The notes under the pieces were generated by a model, which was not told the origin of the DNA, ran no database searches, and saw nothing but the letters and a program-made list of their open reading frames with translations. The translations under genes were made by a program, and so were the position numbers. Source: a bacterium (GTDB lineage Bacteria > Ratteibacteria > UBA8468 > B48-G9 > DSTR01). From it: a stretch of DNA of 41,768 nt. This document shows, in pieces, positions 7,079-14,902 of the stretch (within the stretch, counting starts at the first letter, position 1; each line of letters begins with the position of its first letter). Location: positions 1-41,768 of the forward strand of contig JAKPFT010000086.1 in assembly GCA_029551285.1 (NCBI GenBank), in the 5' to 3' direction.

Positions 7079-8086
7079 TTATCCTGTTAGAAACTCTTCC
7101 ACGATGGCCACAGCATTTTCCGTGGGCGTCTCTGGCCGGAGCGGCTTGGCCGGAGCCAGGATGTAGCCGCCGCCCTGGCTCATTTCTCTCCGCAACCGAC
7201 GAATTTCCTGCCGGAGTTGCTCTGGCCGGCCAAAGGGAATAATGGACTGACTTCCCAGCCCGCCCCAGAAGGTTATTCTATCACCCCAGGCTTTTTTCAG
7301 TTCATAGGGATTCATGCCTGAAGCTTCTGGCTGAACACTTTCCAGGACATCCAGGCCAATCTCCACAATATCAGCCATAATCGCCGCGGCGCTGCCACAG
7401 CAATGCATGATGGCTATCTTACCCTGCCGGTGAATCGCCTGAAAAATGCGGGCATAACGTGGCTTATAGAATCTCCGCCAGCGTTCCGGACCAATCATCA
7501 CCCCCTGCTGGTTACCCCAGTCATCACCCATCATGATGGCGTCAGCCGGAATATCAGCACAGTGGTCAACAAAGGCCAGGGTCAAAACCGTGGTCCGCTC
7601 CAGCAGTTCTTCATAAAAATCCTCCTCGGCCACGCAATCCATCAAAGTTTGCTCAAAACCCCGCAGGTACCACGCCTGCCAGAGGCAGGGACAATCCACA
7701 ATGGTGAAAGAGTTCTGGTTTTCCCTGACCTTCCTGATCGTTTCCGCTTTCACTTCCTTGTCAAAAAAATCTTCCGGGGTGGGAAACCGGTAGCCGTCAA
7801 AAGAGGGTTTTTTCAGCCCTGGCTCCACGACAACGGAAGGCAGCAGGTCGGTGCGCCAGACAGTTCCGAAAACGTCCCGGTTATGGTGCTGGTCAATTTC
7901 TTCTCGCGGGGCTTTCACCACCCCGCCGCATAAAACCAGGTAGGGTACCAGCCGCTTCTGCCAGTCCTGGTCGCCGTAATAGGCATTCAATCTGGTGACC
8001 ACATCCGGCTCAAAGGGTAAGTAATAAGGCACCCGTTCAGTCTCATGGTGCCGGATTTGCTCCAGAACAATCTCTTTCGGTGTCAT
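7079..8086 (-). CDS. Uroporphyrinogen decarboxylase-like protein, second member
   Basis: A 335-residue URO-D superfamily protein. KIAIMHCCGSA provides His228 and Cys229/Cys230 in the position of the HxC metal site, WGGLGSQSIIPFG is the conserved glycine-rich strand, and GGYILAPAKPLRPETPTEN is the typical C-terminal motif (usually APxHxIxPxTPxEN). It is only distantly similar to the copy at 3624-4715. The start codon follows CGGAGG by five bases. It is directly downstream of a C45-type hydrolase with 19 bases between, so the two are likely one operon. A corrinoid methyltransferase or a decarboxylase acting in catabolism would fit; the substrate is not evident. Confidence 0.8.
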   Translation of the reverse strand: MTPKEIVLEQIRHHETERVPYYLPFEPDVVTRLNAYYGDQDWQKRLVPYLVLCGGVVKAPREEIDQHHNRDVFGTVWRTDLLPSVVVEPGLKKPSFDGYRFPTPEDFFDKEVKAETIRKVRENQNSFTIVDCPCLWQAWYLRGFEQTLMDCVAEEDFYEELLERTTVLTLAFVDHCADIPADAIMMGDDWGNQQGVMIGPERWRRFYKPRYARIFQAIHRQGKIAIMHCCGSAAAIMADIVEIGLDVLESVQPEASGMNPYELKKAWGDRITFWGGLGSQSIIPFGRPEQLRQEIRRLRREMSQGGGYILAPAKPLRPETPTENAVAIVEEFLTG

Positions 8087-8105
8087 CGCTTTCCTCCGAA
8101 AACTT

Positions 8106-9200
8106 TTAGAGCCTGTACGGCAGAAACCGGTGAAGACAGGGAGGCCCTGAAGCCACCCACATCCTCTGTCTTTTCACTTCGGCCACAAAAGAGAGAAGCG
8201 TCATACAGTCGTCCCTTCCCCGGAAAGCGTGACGGCAGACACCTGTCTTCTCACCGGGGAAGTGAGCCCGCTGAGTTTGACGAATAACCGCAGAAGTCAA
8301 TCTTCTGCTCTTGCGGAGAAGTTGCCGGCCCAGGTAAGCCCTGGGGTCATGTTTTTCCTGCTGTTTTTCCGTGTAACCGTGAAACTTCGGGCTGTGGTAA
8401 GCATTGGCGTGGACCAGGAAATCTTCCCCGGGTTTGATTACAGCCATCTCCCGGGGCAGTGTCTCCACACAGACGATCTCCCCCTGCCGGTCACCGAGGG
8501 TGTAATTAAGGCAGGTCATGCGGGGTATTTTTTTCAGCAGGCTGATGGCGGCTCTGGTGCTTTCCTGCACCAGCAGCATCCTGGAGACAAAATTGTAAGG
8601 TACTCCTGGCCCTGCCCAGGCGGTTTCTTGCGGCAGACAATCTGCCTCTGCCTGATAGGGCAGATAATTGGCCGCCAGGCCCATCTTCTCCGAAAGTCCC
8701 GGCCGGCCAATAGCCCCGGCCATAGCCACGCACAGAAACCGTGGTCCCTTCTCCGGGATACCATGAATCAACACCAGGTACTCCTGCCAGGACCGCCACC
8801 AGTCCATGTTCCAGGCAACCAGAGTTTCCTGACCGGTTTTTACGGCAAAACTGGTGCATCCATCTGTTACCGTGTTTTTCACCTGCTGTTTTTTACAGCC
8901 CAGCCAGGCGTAAAGCTCAGAGGAACAGTTCAGGCGGAAAACTTCTTCCATTTCCAGTCCAGCGCCGTCAGCAATTCCCCTTGTTTCTTCGTAAAGGTCA
9001 GGCGCGTGCTGCCGGACAAACGGGATAGCCTGAGCGGCGATTTTCCTGCCTTCTTCCCGGAAGGCCGCTGGCAGAAGAATCCGATCAAAATTCCTGGCGA
9101 GTTTCCGGATGAGAAACTGGCACTTCCGGCCGTACTGGTACCCCATGTGGTAGGGCGCTCCGGAGACTTCTACCAAAGGAAAACGGACATTCTTGACCAT
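8106..9200 (-). CDS. C45-family Ntn hydrolase (acyl-coenzyme A:6-APA acyltransferase-like)
   Basis: A 364-residue protein with the architecture of peptidase family C45. The probable autoprocessing and catalytic nucleophile is Cys115 in VTDGCTSFAV; the motifs GxxYGRKC near the N-terminus, AWNMDW and MAGAIGRPGLSEKMGLAANYL also fit. Family members cleave themselves before this cysteine and hydrolyse amide bonds of small acylated amines or peptides. No signal peptide is seen, so it is cytoplasmic. The start has AGGAGG directly upstream (AAGGAGGAGGC ATG). It lies between a GNAT acetyltransferase (ten bases upstream) and a URO-D-like gene, suggesting linked acylation and deacylation of a small molecule, which is inference. 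Confidence 0.8.
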   Translation of the reverse strand: MVKNVRFPLVEVSGAPYHMGYQYGRKCQFLIRKLARNFDRILLPAAFREEGRKIAAQAIPFVRQHAPDLYEETRGIADGAGLEMEEVFRLNCSSELYAWLGCKKQQVKNTVTDGCTSFAVKTGQETLVAWNMDWWRSWQEYLVLIHGIPEKGPRFLCVAMAGAIGRPGLSEKMGLAANYLPYQAEADCLPQETAWAGPGVPYNFVSRMLLVQESTRAAISLLKKIPRMTCLNYTLGDRQGEIVCVETLPREMAVIKPGEDFLVHANAYHSPKFHGYTEKQQEKHDPRAYLGRQLLRKSRRLTSAVIRQTQRAHFPGEKTGVCRHAFRGRDDCMTLLSFVAEVKRQRMWVASGPPCLHRFLPYRL

Positions 9201-9210
9201 GCCTCCTCCT

Positions 9211-10218
9211 TCAGGGAACCTGTTTGAACTTTACCTGGACCGGCGCTACCGGCCTTTCCATCTGGACCGCAACCCTGAAAAGGCGAAAACCAGCTCGCTG
9301 GTAGAAGGCAGCCGTAGAGGCATTGGTCGGTATCATCGCCTCCCGGTAGCCAAGGGTTTTTAGATGCCAGATGCTGCGGTAAAGAAGCACCGTCCCCACA
9401 CCGCTGCCCCGCAGTTCCCTTTTCACCCCGGCTGGTCCAAAAAGCCCGCCGTTACATCCGTAGGCCCGCCAGTCAGTCGGCGCACCAGGCTCAGAGACCA
9501 TCACCCCGCCAACAATCCGCTGCTGCAGTATCACCGGGAAAAAATGTTCCAGCGGTGAGTTGACCTTTACCACCCGCTGGAAGACGGTGCTGAAGGGAAA
9601 CGGTTCAAAAGAATAATTCTTCAGCCGGTCTTTGCTGGCAGAAAAACAGGGGAAGGAAAAACCTTCCGTCTCAAGTTTCTTTTGCAGGGTCAGAACCTCT
9701 TCCGGAAGCGAAAAATCGTCTAACCGGCGGCTCAACCAGGTGCCCACCGAGGCAATCTGGCGTTCAATTAACGGGTCCGATACCGCTGGAATCACAAAAC
9801 GGTGAGACCAGAAAAACTCCAGAAGTTCTGTGTCGCTGGCAGCCGGGTGGCTGAGGCTGGAGGTGGCCAGCCTGCCGGCGCCTCTTCCAGCCAGTCTTTT
9901 CAGGACTTCTTCCAGAAGAATGTCTGCCGCAGAGTGGTAAAACAGCCCCTCACGGGTGAATAGGCCATGTAGGAAAGCCACTTCGCTGGACGGCTCGTGC
10001 GAAAAAATCAGACCCGCAGCCAGACCGGTATCATCTTCGGCCAGGAGAAAATTTTCCGGGGAAAAATCCTGCCTTTCCAGGAAAAGCCAGCGCAGTTTTC
10101 TCTTATTCAGGGGATAATAAACCCAGCGGCCCCGGGCTGACTTGTTCCAGATAGAGATAACCTGGCGACAATCCTTTTCCTGGTACGACCGAATGTTAAA
10201 AGCGCCCATCTTTCTCAC
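9211..10218 (-). CDS. GNAT-family N-acetyltransferase, two-domain
   Basis: A 335-residue protein with two GNAT folds. The C-terminal domain is the complete one: LRGSGVGTVLLYRSIWHL is acetyl-CoA-binding motif A, followed by GYREAMIPTNASTAAFYQRAGF. The N-terminal half (IRSYQEKDCRQVISIWN) has lost the clear motif A, as is usual in tandem GNATs. It transfers an acyl group from acyl-CoA to an amine of unknown identity. The GTG start at 10218 overlaps the stop of the upstream oxidoreductase (GTGA); an ATG at 10209 is an alternative without a better ribosome site. It is followed after ten bases by the C45 hydrolase, so the three are one operon. Confidence 0.8.
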   Translation of the reverse strand: MRKMGAFNIRSYQEKDCRQVISIWNKSARGRWVYYPLNKRKLRWLFLERQDFSPENFLLAEDDTGLAAGLIFSHEPSSEVAFLHGLFTREGLFYHSAADILLEEVLKRLAGRGAGRLATSSLSHPAASDTELLEFFWSHRFVIPAVSDPLIERQIASVGTWLSRRLDDFSLPEEVLTLQKKLETEGFSFPCFSASKDRLKNYSFEPFPFSTVFQRVVKVNSPLEHFFPVILQQRIVGGVMVSEPGAPTDWRAYGCNGGLFGPAGVKRELRGSGVGTVLLYRSIWHLKTLGYREAMIPTNASTAAFYQRAGFRLFRVAVQMERPVAPVQVKFKQVP

Positions 10219-11294
10219 CGGCCGAGGGCCTCTTCAAGCATTTCCTGACGGGAAACGGTTGTTCCGGTGGCCAGGGACCGGTCCACGGCCCTGGTCATCA
10301 GCAGGACTTCAAAGGCGTCCTCAAAGGAACAGGGAACTGGCTCACCTTTCAGGATAGCCTGCTGGAACGCGTCGTGCTGTTCGGCAAAACCAAGATGCCC
10401 CCGGCTGGCCAGGCTCCCGCTGATGGAAATCTGTTCCCGGTACAGACAGCCCCGGGTGTAAGCGTCCAGCGAGCCAGCCCCTTCCGGTCGCCATGGATTC
10501 CCGTAGATAATCCCGTCGGTGCCCACCACCCCGAAAAGGCTATTTTCCGGACTGGGTGTAACCTCGCTCAAACTGACATTTCCCTTGGCGCCGCTGGCAT
10601 ACTCAAAAATAACCGTGGCCACTCTGGGGATGCGGTCAGGGTTGAGCCCGGTCTGGCCCACCTCCGTTCCGAAGGCGCTGACCCTGTCAAAGACAGCGCC
10701 GGCAAACAGGGAAAGAATATCCATGTAGTGGCAGAGGCAGTCAAAAAGTTTGCCCCCGCCGTACCTGCGTTCTTTCTGCCAGTAAGGCAACTGCTTGCCT
10801 TCGTTTTTCAGAAACATGTGCCACCAGACAAAGACCACCTGGCCGATTTCTCCCTGCTGGATTAACTGCAGGGTTTTACTGACCAGCTGGCTGGAACGCA
10901 CCTCATAGCCGACCTGGAAAACCAGATTGCTGGCTTTCTGGAGAGCCTGCCTGATCTGGCTGGCCTGAGCAAAATCACAGGTTAAAGGCTTTTCCAGAAG
11001 GACATGCTTGCCGGCTTCAATGGCTTTTACCGCCAGTTGGGCATGCAGATGAGGTGGCACGGCAATAACCACCGCGTCAAACTCATTCCAGTCCAGTAAC
11101 TGCTCGTAGGAAAGGAAATCCTTAACCGGATATTTTAGATTCAGGTTCTCCTTGATGGTCTTCAGCGCCCCTTCCAGCCTGGCTCTGTCCTGGTCACAGA
11201 CAGCCACCAGCTGTCTCTGGCTGTTTCGGGGAATAACGTTGACATGCTCCAGTCCGTGGTGAAGTCCGACGACGGCGTAACGTATCTTTTCCAT
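10215..11294 (-). CDS. Gfo/Idh/MocA-family NAD(P)-dependent oxidoreductase
   Basis: A 359-residue protein with an N-terminal Rossmann domain and a C-terminal GFO_IDH_MocA domain. The conserved EKPLTCD block (with the family's catalytic-site lysine) and the later YGGGKLFDCLCHYMDIL motif are present. The nucleotide-binding loop is YAVVGLHHGLEH, an unusual version of GxGxxG that lacks the middle glycine. Enzymes of this family oxidise sugars, inositols or amino sugars. I start at ATG 11294 because AAGGAGGG lies six bases before it; an ATG two codons upstream directly abuts that ribosome site. A strong promoter at 11322-11350 precedes it, so this gene heads the operon running to the GNAT, C45 and URO-D-like genes. 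Confidence 0.85.
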   Translation of the reverse strand: MEKIRYAVVGLHHGLEHVNVIPRNSQRQLVAVCDQDRARLEGALKTIKENLNLKYPVKDFLSYEQLLDWNEFDAVVIAVPPHLHAQLAVKAIEAGKHVLLEKPLTCDFAQASQIRQALQKASNLVFQVGYEVRSSQLVSKTLQLIQQGEIGQVVFVWWHMFLKNEGKQLPYWQKERRYGGGKLFDCLCHYMDILSLFAGAVFDRVSAFGTEVGQTGLNPDRIPRVATVIFEYASGAKGNVSLSEVTPSPENSLFGVVGTDGIIYGNPWRPEGAGSLDAYTRGCLYREQISISGSLASRGHLGFAEQHDAFQQAILKGEPVPCSFEDAFEVLLMTRAVDRSLATGTTVSRQEMLEEALGR

Positions 11295-11321
11295 GGTCAT
11301 CCCTCCTTCAGGTCAGGCTTC

Positions 11322-11350
11322 ATTATAAGAAAAGGAAAACAGCCGGTCAA
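11322..11350 (-). promoter_or_regulatory. Sigma-70-type promoter of the oxidoreductase-GNAT-C45 operon
   Basis: On the minus strand TTGACC (11345-11350) and TATAAT (11322-11327) are separated by exactly 17 bases. The predicted start of transcription near 11315 leaves a leader of about 20 bases containing AAGGAGGG. The -35 box lies in the hairpin at 11332-11369. Confidence 0.7.
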
Positions 11351-11369
11351 TGACCCACCGGCTTTCCTT
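11332..11369. terminator. Bidirectional hairpin terminator overlapping a promoter
   Basis: The arms AAGGAAAACAGCCGGT (11332-11347) and ACCGGCTTTCCTT (11357-11369) form a G+C-rich stem. On the plus strand it is followed by a T7 run at 11376-11382; on the minus strand by TTTTCCTTTTCTT. It can end minus-strand transcripts arriving from the decayed toxin-antitoxin region or the DegT gene. Confidence 0.6.
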
Positions 11370-11445
11370 ATTTCCTTTTTTTGAGTCTGGGGTCTCAAGA
11401 GAAATACTCGGAAAACCCGGGGTGAAGTGCGTCGTCAAAATATCT

Positions 11446-11759
11446 CTATACTTTTTTTATAATCTCCTGCACGATAATATCATTGTCGCGGGCAAGATAG
11501 TTCCTGTATGGAAAAAACCAGAGGCTGAATCTCTAACTTGAACCTGGCCGTTTCTTTCAAGAAAAGGCTGGTGAAGAATAACCGGTCTTTTTTCATTGGC
11601 CTTTTTTGAGAAAATTGCTATGTCAATGTCACTAAAGCTACGGGCTCTTCTGCGAACCCTGGAGCCGAAAAGAATCGCTTTCTCTATCGGACAGATTTGG
11701 TTCATTTCCTCCAGATATTTTCTTCACCGCAGTAAGTATTCTTTCTTTTTTTTAGCCAT
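11446..11759 (-). pseudogene. Decayed MNT-type nucleotidyltransferase (antitoxin of a HEPN/MNT pair)
   Basis: The core of a minimal nucleotidyltransferase is plain: ICPIEKAILFGSRVRRRARSFSDIDIAIFS, with the GS and DxD catalytic elements. The gene is broken by several frameshifts. Reading from ATG 11759 gives MAKKK, then RILTAVKK in another frame, then YLEEMNQICPIEKAILFGSR, then RLFFTSLFLKETARFKLEIQPLVFS in a further frame, and finally LARDNDIIVQEIIKKV ending at 11446. Most shifts fall in A or T runs. The intact family (MntA) adds AMP to its HEPN partner and so neutralises it. The HEPN partner remnant lies directly upstream. Confidence 0.65.
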
Positions 11760-11945
11760 TGAAACAAACCCTCCGTTTGTTCAAAAATCTTCCGGGCTTT
11801 CTTTCTGCTCAGAAGAGCGGACAATTTAACTTTCTAATTCGGATACCGGCCTTCAATGTAGTAGGTAGTCAGTTCTGCAAGCAAACTGACGTCAATCCAG
11901 TAAGCCACTTTTGAGCTGGTTTCATGCTGATATTCTATTTCTACC
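11750..11945 (-). pseudogene. Decayed HEPN-domain protein (toxin of a HEPN/MNT pair)
   Basis: Two pieces in different frames recall the C-terminal half of a HEPN domain. The first, ending at a stop at 11834-11836, reads HETSSKVAYWIDVSLLAELTTYYIEGRYPN; the LTxYYIExRYP pattern is typical of the family. The second, RKKARKIFEQTEGLFQWLKKR, resembles the last helix of such proteins and overlaps the start of the MNT remnant. The N-terminal part with the RNase motif RX4-6H is not visible. A stop codon and a frame change separate the pieces, so no functional toxin can be made. Confidence 0.5.
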
Positions 11946-12029
11946 GGGCTACCGGAGCAAAACATGGAAATGGTCAGACCTGGCCAAAGAAACCAACTCC
12001 ATGGAAAAGGTTATGGCTACACCCGGGTA

Positions 12030-13310
12030 TTATCGGGATGGCTTGTTCTGCTCAAGCAAATGGGCCCGGTTCTCCCAGAGTTTCCAGAAGGCTTCCGCAA
12101 CAGTCCGGATATCCTTCGGCTCAAAGAGCAAAAGTCGGCCGGCCAACCAGATGGTATGACCGGCGCAGGCAGCCTCCGCGTTCGGACAACTATCCGCACA
12201 TTCCTGGTAATTAACCGGCTTTTTCCGGCCAATCATGAACGGGGAAGTCCTGGAAAAATCAAGGTTCCTGAAGACTGGCTGCCGGTAAAGTGGTATGGGA
12301 TAACCCGGGCCGGCCGGGATACCTTCTGCTTCCAGCGCCTTCAGAAACTTCTCCAGCGGCACATTGCCCCACTCTTCAGGAAAATACCTGAAAATCACCA
12401 GGTGGTGGGGAAAAACTTTCTGGGCTGGATTGAGAGCCATCGGTTTAACACCCGGTAGTCCGTCCAGAAGTTTCATCACTAACCGGTAGTTTCTCATTCT
12501 TCTCAAGGTCTGGCTTTTCAGCCTTTTTAACTGTGTCAGCAGCACCGCAGCCTGAAACTCGCTCATCCTTAAGTTCCAGCCTGAACGATAATGCTGGTAC
12601 CAGATACCATTTCTTTCCCGGCCATAGTGGCGCAGGGACCAGGCTAAATCAGCCAGTCGCTCATCGCTGGTGGTAACCGCACCACCTTCGCCACAGGTAA
12701 GATTCTTTGACCACTGAAAACTGAAAATGCCCATATCGCCAATCCCGCCGGCGCTGCGGCCGTCGTGGTAGCAGGCAGAATGAGCCTGGGCGGCATCCTC
12801 AATCACCTTTAAGTTGTACTTTCTGGCCAGGAGCATGAGGCTATCCATATCAGCCATGTTGCCGCCAAAATGCACCGGAATGATGGCTTTCGTCCGTTCG
12901 GTGATGGCGGCTTCAACCCTTCTCGGGTCTATCTGGTAAGTAGCCGGGTCAATGTCCACAAAAACTGGAAAGGCGTAATGGTTCAGAAGGCAACTGACTG
13001 TAGCGATGAAGGTGTAGGGGGTAGTAATAACTTCATCCCCGGGTTTGATGCCCAGCGCCCGGACACATATCTCCAGAGCCGCCGAGCCGCTGCTTACGGC
13101 CAGGCAATGCTTCACCCGCTGGAACCTGGCAAACTTTCGCTCAAATTTTGCCACCCGGGAAAGGGTTTCCGGAACATAAGAATACATCCACCACTTACCG
13201 CTCCGGACCACTTCCCGCAAAGATTCTTCCTCATCCTGACCAAACTCTGGCCAGTTTTGCGGAAAACTTTTCCTGACCGGCTTACCACCAAAAAGGGCTA
13301 ATTTATTCAC
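12030..13310 (-). CDS. DegT/DnrJ/EryC1/StrS-family PLP-dependent aminotransferase
   Basis: A 426-residue fold-type I aminotransferase of the sugar aminotransferase family. Lys202 in GIFSFQWSKNLTCGEGG is the PLP Schiff-base lysine, Asp182 in VIEDAAQAH contacts the pyridine nitrogen, and SSGSAALE binds the phosphate. These enzymes aminate keto-sugars for cell-surface glycans or antibiotics, or dehydrate them; here the substrate is unknown. The start is GTG 13310 with GGGAGG five bases upstream. It is divergent from the DUF2156 gene across a 256-base gap, and its 3' side runs into the decayed HEPN/MNT pair, so it is probably transcribed alone. Confidence 0.9.
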   Translation of the reverse strand: MNKLALFGGKPVRKSFPQNWPEFGQDEEESLREVVRSGKWWMYSYVPETLSRVAKFERKFARFQRVKHCLAVSSGSAALEICVRALGIKPGDEVITTPYTFIATVSCLLNHYAFPVFVDIDPATYQIDPRRVEAAITERTKAIIPVHFGGNMADMDSLMLLARKYNLKVIEDAAQAHSACYHDGRSAGGIGDMGIFSFQWSKNLTCGEGGAVTTSDERLADLAWSLRHYGRERNGIWYQHYRSGWNLRMSEFQAAVLLTQLKRLKSQTLRRMRNYRLVMKLLDGLPGVKPMALNPAQKVFPHHLVIFRYFPEEWGNVPLEKFLKALEAEGIPAGPGYPIPLYRQPVFRNLDFSRTSPFMIGRKKPVNYQECADSCPNAEAACAGHTIWLAGRLLLFEPKDIRTVAEAFWKLWENRAHLLEQNKPSR

Positions 13311-13566
13311 TTTTTCCTCCCGCAGAAATTAAAGACCCGTCCGCACCCGGCTACCCTGATTCTGGTTTTGACGTTGCCGGAGAAGTGCTGAAAAAAGTTT
13401 TTCTCCAGGCCCTGCAGCGCTTTCTCACCGGAGGATAAATTTTGCCTGTTTCGTGGTTCAGTTTACTCCGGCCGCGCTTGCAGTGTCAACCGGATAGAGA
13501 AAACCACCGGATAAGGGCTGATTTGTGAAAAAAATTATGATATGGTAAGCTTTTGCTGGCACGCCG

Positions 13567-14475
13567 ATGGAAACTTATCCACAATTTCCTCATTTTAAGC
13601 CGGTGGAGCTGGCTGACCGTGACTTCATCCGGGAAAAATTCTGGTCATACCAGCCAGAAATTTCCGAATTAACCTTTACCAGCTTTTTCATCTGGAGAAC
13701 CTATTACCAGTTCCAGTGGTGTTTGCTGGATGACTGTTTTGTGGCTTACTGTCAGAGGCACGGCCGTTTCTTCGCCACGGAACCGGTGGGAAGTGGTGAC
13801 CGGCCTGAGGTTGTCCGTAAAATCCTCAAGTTCCTTCAGGCAGAGAAAGGGGAAGCCAGTCCCACCATAGAGAGGGTTGACCGGACCCTTGCCGCAGAAC
13901 TGGAGAAAGCCGGTGGTTTTCACCTGGAACCGGTTCGCGACTACTTTGACTACCTCTACCGGACAGAAGACCTGATTAAGTTGCCGGGAAGAAAGTACCA
14001 CCGCAAACGCAACCACATCCGCCAGTTTTTGAAGCAGTACCGCTACGAATACCGACCGGTAGATAAAGAGAGCCTCCCGGGATGTCTGGATCTGGCGGCC
14101 CGGTGGTGTCGCGCCAGGCGGTGTGAAGAAGACCTGGGACTCCTGGAAGAAAGAGAAGCCGTCCTGGAATCCCTGAAACATTTTGAAGCACTTCAGATTC
14201 AGGGCGGTCTGATTCTGGTCAATCAGCGAGTGGAAGCCTTTGCTTTGGGAGAACTTTTGAACAGGGAGACTGCCGTCATCCACATTGAGAAAGCCAGTCC
14301 GGAATTACCCTCGCTTTATGCCGTCATCAACCAGCAGTTTGCCGAGAAGGCGTGGTCAAAAACCACCTGGATTAACCGGGAAGAGGACCTGGGCGAAGAA
14401 AACTTAAGAAAGGCGAAAGAATCATACTACCCGGAAAGGCTGGTAGAAAAATTCCGGGTGAGACTGGCCGGATAG
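13567..14475 (+). CDS. DUF2156 (phosphatidylglycerol lysyltransferase C-terminal-like) protein
   Basis: A 302-residue soluble protein built of two GNAT-like folds, matching DUF2156/LPG_synthase_C. The N-terminal FIREKFWSYQPEISELTFTSFFIWRTYYQFQW and the later YHRKRNHIRQFLKQYRYEYRPV (the KxRNxIxxFxxxY motif) are typical. In MprF the same domain transfers lysine from tRNA to a lipid; stand-alone versions such as this have no membrane part and their acceptor is unknown. It starts at ATG 13567 without a strong ribosome site. Fifty-two bases downstream begins rbfA on the same strand, and the two could share a transcript. Confidence 0.85.
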   Translation: METYPQFPHFKPVELADRDFIREKFWSYQPEISELTFTSFFIWRTYYQFQWCLLDDCFVAYCQRHGRFFATEPVGSGDRPEVVRKILKFLQAEKGEASPTIERVDRTLAAELEKAGGFHLEPVRDYFDYLYRTEDLIKLPGRKYHRKRNHIRQFLKQYRYEYRPVDKESLPGCLDLAARWCRARRCEEDLGLLEEREAVLESLKHFEALQIQGGLILVNQRVEAFALGELLNRETAVIHIEKASPELPSLYAVINQQFAEKAWSKTTWINREEDLGEENLRKAKESYYPERLVEKFRVRLAG

Positions 14476-14527
14476 GTTTGCTTTTCCCCCTCCATTTCTG
14501 TTACTCTTAGACAGGCAGGAGAGAAAA

Positions 14528-14902
14528 ATGAGCGTGGACAGCAGACGGAAAGAAAAGGTAGAACATCTTATCAGGCAGGAAGTGGAAGACATTATCAGAC
14601 GGGAGGTTTCCGACCCCAGAATCGGCTTTTTCACCATCACCCATGTCCGGATGAGTGGCGACCTGAAGTTGGCCAGGATCTCGGTAAGTTTTATGGGGAC
14701 AGAGGCTGAGAAGAAGAAATCTTTTGAGGGACTCCAGAGCGCCACGCGCTATATCCACCACCTGCTGGCAACCCGGCTGACGATAAGGTTTTGCCCGGAA
14801 CTGGAATTTATTCTGGACCAGCGGCCTGAATACCGCATTGAAGAACTGCTCCTGGAAATAAGGAAGGAAAAAGATGAAAGAGGTCCGGGAAAGACTGGCT
14901 GA
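14528..14902 (+). CDS. rbfA: Ribosome-binding factor A
   Basis: A 124-residue KH-like protein with the full RbfA pattern: RKEKVEHLIRQEVEDIIRREVSDPRIGFFTITHVRMSGDLKLARISVSFMG, and the C-terminal RFCPELEFILDQ. RbfA binds the 5' helix of 16S rRNA during late maturation of the 30S subunit. The start follows CAGGAGAGAAAA. Its last 29 bases overlap the start of argS in another frame, which suggests coupled translation; this pairing with argS is unusual, as rbfA commonly stands beside infB and truB. Confidence 0.92.
   Translation: MSVDSRRKEKVEHLIRQEVEDIIRREVSDPRIGFFTITHVRMSGDLKLARISVSFMGTEAEKKKSFEGLQSATRYIHHLLATRLTIRFCPELEFILDQRPEYRIEELLLEIRKEKDERGPGKTG

Noticed and set aside
3624..8086. Haem biosynthesis function for the two URO-D-like genes
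   Set aside because: Both have the HxC metal-site pattern of the methyltransferase branch and no other haem gene is near.
8229..9227. A 332-codon plus-strand open frame
   Set aside because: It is antisense to the C45 hydrolase, which has a ribosome site and clear motifs; the plus-strand translation has no recognisable domain.
13311..13566. Promoter pair in the divergent gap between the DegT and DUF2156 genes
   Set aside because: TATGAT and TTGTGA-like boxes occur near 13525-13550 but none has both boxes at proper spacing; too weak to list.
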